Shown here: positions 1 through 4,747 of the stretch, piece by piece
Numbering within the stretch: position 1 is the first letter of the stretch
Layout: every line of letters begins with the position of its first letter
Source: a bacterium
GTDB lineage: Bacteria; Patescibacteria; Saccharimonadia; Saccharimonadales; UBA4665
Assembly: GCA_021778165.1 (NCBI GenBank)
Contig: JAJYCU010000043.1
Location: 1-5,894 of the forward strand
Reading direction: 5' to 3'
Length of the DNA stretch: 5,894 bases
Position numbers and translations under genes: made by a program
Notes under the pieces: model-generated
Databases searched by the model: none
Seen by the model: the letters and a program-made list of their open reading frames with translations, nothing else
What the model was told of the DNA's origin: nothing

Positions 1-1
1 A

Positions 2-676
2 TCAATTTCTTTTGAACAAGCTAAAAACGAAAACTCGAAACAAATAAATTTGAGATCTATAATTTTCGCATTAGCTTCAGCAGCTGAAAATGAAGTTATA
101 CTAAAAAAATCTAATCAAATATTTACAAAAATAACTAAAGTTACAGATGTTAACCCAAATATTCGAAATATAATATTTAATATTGCAGCTAAAAATGATA
201 AGAATTTTTCTAAACTAATGTCTTTTTATACTAGCAGTAATAATCAAGAAGAAAAAAATGACCTCATGTTAGCCGTGACCTCAACAAAAAACCCTAAGAA
301 TATTCAAATACTACTAGACATGTTAAAAACTGATTCAATTAGATCGCAAGATATTCTATCAACTTTCGGTGGAATTTTCAGAAATTACTATGCTAGAGAT
401 TTAGCTTGGGAGTGGTACGTTAAAAACTTCGATTATTTAAAAGACTTATTCTCAAGTGATAAGAGTTACGGATTTTTTGCTCGTATTATTTCGAATTTTT
501 TCGACAAGCAAGAGGAGTTGAATAAGTATGAAGATTTTTTCAAACCAAAACTATCTGAAATTTCATTAACAAGAGAAATTATTTTAGGTATTTCTGAAAT
601 TAAAAATAGGGTGAATTGGAGAAACAAGAACGATTCAATGATTACAAAATGGTTAAAAGAGACTCAATCATTTTAA
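2..676 (+). CDS. M1-family aminopeptidase, C-terminal fragment (5' end outside window)
   Basis: This is the 3' end of a gene whose frame is open to the left edge, so TTG at 50 is an internal leucine and not a start. The visible 224 codons resemble the all-helical ERAP1-like C-terminal domain of M1 zinc aminopeptidases, which caps the active site and helps select substrate length. Supporting segments are INLRSIIFALAS (44-79), the QEEKNDLMLAVTSTKNP stretch (about 245-295), IRSQDILSTFGG (338-373), ARDLAWEWYVKNFDYLKD (about 392-445), and a final helix with NRVNWRN ending in WLKE. The GAMEN motif and the HEXXH zinc site would lie upstream and cannot be checked here. The likely role is removal of N-terminal residues from peptides, in line with a peptide-scavenging lifestyle (inference). 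The stop TAA at 674-676 lies inside the 3' end of the convergent rnhB. Family assignment is fairly sure; the exact subfamily (PepN-like or other) is not. Confidence 0.8.
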   Translation, partial: SISFEQAKNENSKQINLRSIIFALASAAENEVILKKSNQIFTKITKVTDVNPNIRNIIFNIAAKNDKNFSKLMSFYTSSNNQEEKNDLMLAVTSTKNPKNIQILLDMLKTDSIRSQDILSTFGGIFRNYYARDLAWEWYVKNFDYLKDLFSSDKSYGFFARIISNFFDKQEELNKYEDFFKPKLSEISLTREIILGISEIKNRVNWRNKNDSMITKWLKETQSF

Positions 677-1240
677 ACTCATAAGTTGAATCGGCTTAAA
701 ACTTAGTCTATGTAATTTGCATATACCGTTCAGTCTAATGCCGTCCTGATGCTCTCTTGTACCATAACCAAAATTTGTTTCAAATGCATATCCTGGATAC
801 TTTCGACTATATTTGATCATTAAATTATCTCGGAAAACTTTTGCGACTATGCTTGCAGCCATTACTTCACTAACTTTTGTATCGGCTTTAACAATTGCTG
901 TTGTATTTGGTAAATCATTCAAGAAGTTATAATTTCCATCAACAATTATCTGACTACTATCCGGCAAGTTTAACCCTTTCACAGCTTGGTGCATAGCTAA
1001 ACTAATAGTCTTGGTAAGACCTACCTCATCTAATACATCATTCGAAATCTGTATTATAGAAATATAACTTGTTGATTGTCTAATCAATATGTCTATTTTT
1101 TTACGCTGTAGAAAGGTTAGTTTTTTTGAATCATTTAAATTAGCTGATAAATTACTACCGGCAACAGCGGCCACAACTAATGGTCCAGCCCAAGATCCTC
1201 GACCAACTTCATCCAACCCAACCAACATCTTGGTTTTCAT
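668..1240 (-). CDS. rnhB: Ribonuclease HII
   Basis: RNase HII is a cytoplasmic enzyme that nicks RNA-DNA hybrids and starts removal of single ribonucleotides misincorporated in DNA. The 190-residue product is close to the usual length (about 190-210) and has the full D-E-D-D metal-binding set: D10 and E11 in GLDEVGRG, D101 in IIVDGN and D120 in VKADTKV. The GRG loop (13-15) that reads the ribonucleotide is intact. NDSKKLT (36-42), AASIVAKVFRD (128-138), the GYGT-type motif (158-161) and HRLSFKP (177-183) are also present. The segment after GRG reads SWAGP, where many homologues have P-x-AGP. The start is ATG 1240 because an in-frame TAG at 1250-1252 blocks any earlier start; a second ATG at codon 5 (1228) is possible. 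No Shine-Dalgarno site is visible. The gene lies 20 bp downstream of rplS and is probably co-transcribed with it. Its TGA stop (668-670) overlaps the aminopeptidase 3' end. Confidence 0.95.
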   Translation of the reverse strand: MKTKMLVGLDEVGRGSWAGPLVVAAVAGSNLSANLNDSKKLTFLQRKKIDILIRQSTSYISIIQISNDVLDEVGLTKTISLAMHQAVKGLNLPDSSQIIVDGNYNFLNDLPNTTAIVKADTKVSEVMAASIVAKVFRDNLMIKYSRKYPGYAFETNFGYGTREHQDGIRLNGICKLHRLSFKPIQLMSLK

Positions 1241-1246
1241 ATTTAT

Positions 1247-1252
1247 AATCTA
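1247..1252 (-). promoter_or_regulatory. Possible internal -10 element for rnhB
   Basis: TAGATT on the minus strand ends exactly 6 nt before ATG 1240, the same spacing as the -10 boxes of the methyltransferase and CAP genes. TATAAA overlaps it one base before the ATG. I see no -35 at an acceptable distance, so this is weak. Read-through from the rplS promoter is the simpler explanation for rnhB expression. Confidence 0.25.
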
Positions 1253-1260
1253 AAAACAGG

Positions 1261-1659
1261 TTAGGCTTTTACTGGTTCTTTTTTTTGTATTTCAGCTGCT
1301 TTATTGTCATATTCCACTGAACTCAAACGAGCAGCTTTACCAGTTCTATTTCGCATAAACGATAAATAATTTCTTCGAACTTTTGATCTTCGTAAAATTT
1401 CAATTTTTTCAATTAAAGGACTATTAACCAAAAAACTTTTCTCAACACCAATTCCTGATGCTATTCTTCTAACCGTAATTCTGAATAGATGTGACTTACT
1501 GTTATCGGTTCTAATAATTAGTCCTTGAAAGATCTGGACTCTTTCTTTAGCACCTTCTTTAATACGTTGGTGCACTTTTACAGTATCACCACTCTTAAAT
1601 CCCAAGTGATTAGCTTGATTTATATATTTGTCGGAAATTTCTTTTAATATCTCTACCAT
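1261..1659 (-). CDS. rplS: 50S ribosomal protein L19
   Basis: L19 is a large-subunit ribosomal protein located near the interface with the 30S subunit. The family pattern is clear throughout: SGDTVKVH (23-30), KERVQIFQGLII (38-49), TVRRIASGIGVEKSF (62-76), then SPLIEKIEILRRSKVRR (80-96) and RTGKAARL (105-112). The product has 132 residues against about 115 in typical L19. The extra length is a charged tail (about 113-132) beyond the conserved core. ATG 1659 fits the normal L19 N-terminus. The frame is open further upstream, but that stretch contains the -10 box of the predicted promoter. The gene follows the ATPase gene after 43 bp and precedes rnhB by 20 bp. The rplS-rnhB pairing is widespread, whereas the upstream ATPase gene is not a usual partner and probably belongs to a separate transcription unit. 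Confidence 0.97.
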   Translation of the reverse strand: MVEILKEISDKYINQANHLGFKSGDTVKVHQRIKEGAKERVQIFQGLIIRTDNSKSHLFRITVRRIASGIGVEKSFLVNSPLIEKIEILRRSKVRRNYLSFMRNRTGKAARLSSVEYDNKAAEIQKKEPVKA

Positions 1660-1671
1660 ATTCAGATGATT

Positions 1672-1700
1672 ATTATAACCTATACGAATGACTAATGCAA
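1672..1700 (-). promoter_or_regulatory. Predicted sigma-70-type promoter of rplS
   Basis: On the minus strand a perfect TATAAT (1677 to 1672) lies 17 bp downstream of TTGCAT (1700 to 1695), which keeps the TTG of the -35 consensus. Both fit inside the 43-bp gap between the ATPase stop and the rplS start. Transcription would be expected to start near 1665, leaving a leader of only about 5 nt before ATG 1659, too short to hold a Shine-Dalgarno site. The start site is predicted from spacing and not observed. Confidence 0.6.
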
Positions 1701-1702
1701 AA

Positions 1703-3316
1703 CTAAAATTCCAAAACCCTAGCTACTTCACTAATAGTGGTTTGGCCATTTAATATTTTTGTTAACGCGTCACCATACATATTATTAAATCCACTCTCAT
1801 TTGCTGCTTGATTTATAACGTCTGTAGATAAGATTTTATTTTGATGCCCGTCAGCTATAGCCTGCTTAATCTTATCGGACATTAAGTATTGTTCTCTGAT
1901 TGCGACTTGACCTTTATAGCCGAATGGATTTTCATCATTAAATATTGGCCTAAAAATAACTGTATCATCATTTATTTCCGGTTTAGCAAAATTAGAAGGC
2001 ATTTTTTCTAACAATTTATTTAACATATTTATTTCCATTTGATCGGGTTTGTAGGATTCCTTAAAATTATCATCTAATTTTCGGACTAATCTTTGTGCCA
2101 TTATTAATCTTATAGCTGATATAAAAAGACTATTTTCTTCAATAACAGAACCTAATCTAGTTATGGCTGCTGCTGCTGACCCTGCGTGAAAAGTTGCTAA
2201 AACTAAATGTCCTGTCAAGGCAGCCTGTAATGCAGTTTTAGCCGTATCTTCATCCCTAATTTCTCCAATCATAATTACATCGGGATCAATTCTAAGAACA
2301 GCTTTAAGTCGATCTGAAAAATTACTTTCATTATGTTCACCTTTGGAATTAATCGACATCTGAGTAACACCTTCAAATCTGTACTCAACCGGGTCTTCGA
2401 CAGTAATTATTTTTCTTTGATCATTATTTAGCTGATTCAACATAGAATATAGCGTTGTAGTCTTACCTGATCCAGTTGGCCCTACTACCATCACTAAACC
2501 GTTTGGCTTCATGATAATAGCGTCTACGACTTCTCTTTCAGATTTTGTTAAACCTAAACGATCAAGATTATACATAGATTGATCCATATTGAATAATCTC
2601 ATCACTACATCCATACCATTAATTGTCTGAACAGTCTCAACTCTTAAGTTAACATCGACTGAATTTTTATCCGCCATTTCTACTTTATGAGATATATGAC
2701 CTTGTTGAGGTTCCTCAGAAGAAGTAGATAAGTTTGCTGCGCTGGCAATAGCTGAGAGTAGAATACGATATTTATCGAAATTAAGATTAGCCACAAGATG
2801 CAAAACACCGTCAATTCTAAATCTAATTCGTGTATTATCTCGTTGTGTCTCAACATGAATGTCTGAGGAGTTTAATTTATGAGCTTGTGAAACTAAATAA
2901 GCTAGCATATCTTCAGCATTAATCTGATTTAAGATATCTGATATCTGATTATTTGTTTCTTTAGAATCTGATGTGATATTAATATCCTGATAGACAATTT
3001 GTTTTGGTGGATCAAACAAACGCATATAATCCCTGAAACCACTATCAGATATGATTGAAAAATTTATTCTTTGATCTAAAAAATGATCCCGAATATATTT
3101 AATACTGTTTTGAGAAGTAACCGTAGTGATACCAAATAATATATTGCTTTGATCTGCCACTAAAGGAACTATTTTGAATTGATACATTTCATCATTTGTT
3201 AATAGACCTTTAATAACATTCTTGTCAGGAATATTAGTATCAAAATAATCTAAGCCTAGTACTTGGGCTCGTCTAAATGTTGACTGTTCTTCATCTTTTC
3301 TTGCGTCTTGGCTCAT
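1703..3316 (-). CDS. PilB/GspE-type secretion ATPase, lacking the tetracysteine zinc motif
   Basis: This is a hexameric cytoplasmic ATPase of the type II secretion/type IV pilus superfamily, which drives pilin assembly or secretion at the inner face of the membrane. Its order is: a shortened GspE/MshEN-like N-domain (about 13-100), a linker, the N2 domain (about 134-245, including SSDIHVE and RIRFRIDGVLH) and the RecA-like motor. Walker A is GPTGSGKTT (279-287), the Asp box contains ITVEDPVEYRFEG (304-316), Walker B contains DPDVIMIGEIRD (344-355), and the His box is TGHLVLATFHAGS (368-380). AQRLVRKL (407-414) and GYKGQVAIREQ (466-476) mark where PilB/GspE proteins carry two CxxC pairs; here these positions read LDDNFK and FNDENPFGYKG. 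The whole 537-residue protein has no cysteine. ATG 3316 is the earliest start because an in-frame TGA lies at 3320-3322. PilB is more likely than the retraction ATPase PilT, given the length and N-domain, but no pilin genes are nearby to confirm this. Confidence 0.9.
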   Translation of the reverse strand: MSQDARKDEEQSTFRRAQVLGLDYFDTNIPDKNVIKGLLTNDEMYQFKIVPLVADQSNILFGITTVTSQNSIKYIRDHFLDQRINFSIISDSGFRDYMRLFDPPKQIVYQDINITSDSKETNNQISDILNQINAEDMLAYLVSQAHKLNSSDIHVETQRDNTRIRFRIDGVLHLVANLNFDKYRILLSAIASAANLSTSSEEPQQGHISHKVEMADKNSVDVNLRVETVQTINGMDVVMRLFNMDQSMYNLDRLGLTKSEREVVDAIIMKPNGLVMVVGPTGSGKTTTLYSMLNQLNNDQRKIITVEDPVEYRFEGVTQMSINSKGEHNESNFSDRLKAVLRIDPDVIMIGEIRDEDTAKTALQAALTGHLVLATFHAGSAAAAITRLGSVIEENSLFISAIRLIMAQRLVRKLDDNFKESYKPDQMEINMLNKLLEKMPSNFAKPEINDDTVIFRPIFNDENPFGYKGQVAIREQYLMSDKIKQAIADGHQNKILSTDVINQAANESGFNNMYGDALTKILNGQTTISEVARVLEF

Positions 3317-3325
3317 CTGTCAGAT

Positions 3326-3331
3326 ATTATA
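3326..3331 (-). promoter_or_regulatory. Predicted -10 element of the PilB-like ATPase gene
   Basis: A perfect TATAAT on the minus strand (within GTATATAATATC) ends 9 nt before ATG 3316. The expected start of transcription is only 2-3 nt before the ATG, so the message would be almost leaderless. I cannot place a good -35: the best candidates at 16-18 bp spacing are A/T runs. It lies in the 63-bp divergent region shared with the methyltransferase promoter. Confidence 0.5.
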
Positions 3332-3343
3332 TACTGATTATGC

Positions 3344-3373
3344 TTGGATTTAAAAATATTTAACGGTTAAAAT
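3344..3373 (+). promoter_or_regulatory. Predicted promoter of the SpoU methyltransferase gene
   Basis: TAAAAT (3368-3373) matches the -10 consensus at 5 of 6 positions and ends 6 nt before ATG 3380. TTGGAT (3344-3349), 18 bp upstream, is a partial -35. Transcription would begin at or next to the A of the ATG, giving a leaderless mRNA. An inverted repeat at 3359-3371 overlaps the -10. Confidence 0.45.
3359..3371. repeat. Short inverted repeat in the divergent promoter region
   Basis: TTTAAC and GTTAAA form perfect 6-bp arms around a single G. The repeat overlaps the first bases of the methyltransferase -10 box and lies about 28 bp upstream of the ATPase -10 box, so a protein bound here could affect the methyltransferase promoter and possibly both. 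A palindrome of this size can arise by chance in such AT-rich DNA. Confidence 0.35.
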
Positions 3374-3379
3374 ATATTA

Positions 3380-3880
3380 ATGCCTACAATAGTTATCATA
3401 GCTCACAATATTAGGTCTAATCACAATGTCGGATCAATTTTCCGTACTGCTGAAGGTTTAGGTGTTAATAAGATATATTTAACTGGATACACTCCTTACC
3501 CTAAAACATTAAATGAAAGTCGATTACCTCATATAGCCAACTCAACGGACAGGGCAATTGCAAAAGTCTCTCTGGGAGCAGAAAAATTAGTTGAATTTGA
3601 ATATAATGAATCCATAAAAGACGTGATTGAATCATTAAAATCATCACAATATAAAATTATCGGTCTAGAGCAAGCTAAATATAGCCAAAATATTGTCCAT
3701 TATGCTGCTCCAGAAAAAATTGCTTTAATTCTTGGTAATGAAGTTGACGGGATTGACCCTTTAACTATTGAGTTATGCGATGATATGATTGAAATCCCAA
3801 TGGTTGGCAAAAAAGAATCCTTTAACGTAGTCCAAGCGATGGCTATTGCAACTTACCATCTAAAATACATCAAACCATAA
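3380..3880 (+). CDS. TrmH/SpoU-family RNA 2'-O-methyltransferase
   Basis: This is a SPOUT-class enzyme, which transfers a methyl group from S-adenosylmethionine to a ribose 2'-OH of tRNA or rRNA, usually as a dimer with a deep trefoil knot. All three family motifs are present: motif 1 in HNIRSNHNVGSIFRTAEG (9-26) with the conserved N16 and R22, motif 2 ALILGNEVDGI (115-125) and motif 3 IEIPMVGKKESFNVVQA (137-153). Motif 3 reads SFN where most relatives have SLN. At 166 residues it is only the catalytic domain, without the N-terminal RNA-binding domain of RlmB-type enzymes. In size it resembles TrmL-like proteins, but the target RNA cannot be read from the sequence. ATG 3380 is the earliest possible start, because an in-frame TAA lies at 3368-3370 with no other start codon between. 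The CAP-protein gene follows after 15 bp in the same reading frame. Confidence 0.92.
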   Translation: MPTIVIIAHNIRSNHNVGSIFRTAEGLGVNKIYLTGYTPYPKTLNESRLPHIANSTDRAIAKVSLGAEKLVEFEYNESIKDVIESLKSSQYKIIGLEQAKYSQNIVHYAAPEKIALILGNEVDGIDPLTIELCDDMIEIPMVGKKESFNVVQAMAIATYHLKYIKP

Positions 3881-3889
3881 TGCTATAAT
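3881..3889 (+). promoter_or_regulatory. Extended -10 promoter of the CAP-domain gene
   Basis: TGCTATAAT is a perfect extended -10 (TG, one base, TATAAT). It lies immediately after the methyltransferase stop codon and ends 6 nt before ATG 3896. No clear -35 is seen at 17 bp, but extended -10 promoters do not need one. Transcription is predicted to begin at or within a base or two of the start codon, so this gene should have its own leaderless transcript although it is only 15 bp from its upstream neighbour. Confidence 0.65.
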
Positions 3890-3895
3890 CATTTT

Positions 3896-4747
3896 ATGAC
3901 TTTACAGAAAAAGCCGAAAACAGTCATTAAAAAAGATAGTTTTCAATACAAACACTTTAAAAAAAATAAATCTCATCATTATTTAAAACCATACTTCCCA
4001 TACTTACCGTTATTTATACTTATCATGATCGGAAGTATAGCGATTATATTTGCTAATAATATAGGCAGCAATAATAACTTTACTGTTAGTAAACTTTTAA
4101 GTCTAGCAAATTCAATCAGATCATCAAATCATAAGAGTCAACTAGCTATAAATAACAATCTAAGCCAAATAGCCCAATTAAATGCTAATCTGATTAACTC
4201 AAATAATAATAAAAATGAAACTTTAATATCAAATAATTCAAATAATAGCATAGGTGAAAATGTTGCCTATAACTTCTCAAGCCCAAATCAAACAATTCAA
4301 GCTTGGCTAAGTGACCAAAACTTAAATCAACTTGTTTTAAACAATAATTTTAATTCAGTTGGCTTTGGGATTGTAAAAAATCACACGAGTAATTCTAAGT
4401 TTATTGTCGTAGCAGTTTATGCTAATTCATCAACTAATAATTTATCTGAAATTACATTTAATGTGCCTTTTAACAAAACAAATAATAATATCAAGTTAAT
4501 CTCTGGCAAAGAACGTTTAGTCTCAAGGTTATCTTTAATAGATAGTAATCCGATTTATCAAACCAGTTTAATTGTTATCTTGGTATTTCTTGTATTTCTA
4601 TTTATAGTTAGGCATCTAGTCTTCCTGAAAAAAAGTATTATTAATGGAGAAAAAATATTATTAAACCACATCTGGCTTGATATATTAGTAGTCTTAATTA
4701 TATTTCTAGGCATCTACATGACTCAAATAATTGGTCGAATCTACTAA
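3896..4747 (+). CDS. Membrane-anchored CAP (SCP/PR1-like) domain protein, degenerate, three TM segments
   Basis: A lysine-rich N-terminus (about 1-31) precedes a membrane segment (about 35-53). Then comes an asparagine-rich external region that aligns by eye with the bacterial CAP fold: LLSLANSIRSS (67-77), LSQIAQLNANLI (89-100), the hallmark GENVAYNFSSP (120-130), the W137 helix, FNSVGFGIV (152-160) and the strand KFIVVAVYA (168-176). Two further membrane segments follow (about 222-244 and 259-279), joined by a basic loop. The positive-inside rule places the CAP domain outside the cell. Of the CAP cavity residues, E121 is kept. The histidine normally in the FxH segment is missing and the one in SPGH is replaced (SDQN, N142). 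The section before GEN is short and asparagine-rich. Its function is unknown; CAP proteins elsewhere are secreted and may bind lipid or metal or act as proteases. ATG 3896 follows an extended -10 box. The TAA stop overlaps the dnaE stop. CAP assignment is likely but not certain. Confidence 0.75.
   Translation: MTLQKKPKTVIKKDSFQYKHFKKNKSHHYLKPYFPYLPLFILIMIGSIAIIFANNIGSNNNFTVSKLLSLANSIRSSNHKSQLAINNNLSQIAQLNANLINSNNNKNETLISNNSNNSIGENVAYNFSSPNQTIQAWLSDQNLNQLVLNNNFNSVGFGIVKNHTSNSKFIVVAVYANSSTNNLSEITFNVPFNKTNNNIKLISGKERLVSRLSLIDSNPIYQTSLIVILVFLVFLFIVRHLVFLKKSIINGEKILLNHIWLDILVVLIIFLGIYMTQIIGRIY

Noticed and set aside
50..52. TTG as the start of the leftmost gene
   Set aside because: The same frame is open back to position 2, and the leucine lies inside the conserved INLRSIIFALAS segment of the aminopeptidase C-terminal domain.
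668..670. Alternative genetic code with TGA read as glycine, as in some CPR groups
   Set aside because: TGA ends RNase HII just after its last conserved motif, and glycines in the conserved motifs are encoded by ordinary GGN codons, for example in the DnaE and ATPase motifs.
1660..1702. Ribosomal-protein leader (L19 autoregulatory RNA) upstream of rplS
   Set aside because: The gap is only 43 bp and holds a promoter with an expected leader of about 5 nt, leaving no room for a structured leader RNA.
2166..2180. GCT/GCA triplet run in the ATPase gene as a repeat element
   Set aside because: It encodes the run of alanines after the His box and is too short to be more than coding sequence.
4195..4260. 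AAT/AAC-rich tract in the CAP gene as a microsatellite or phase-variable repeat
   Set aside because: The tract is irregular and encodes a low-complexity asparagine-rich linker; no uniform repeat unit or homopolymer long enough for slippage is seen.
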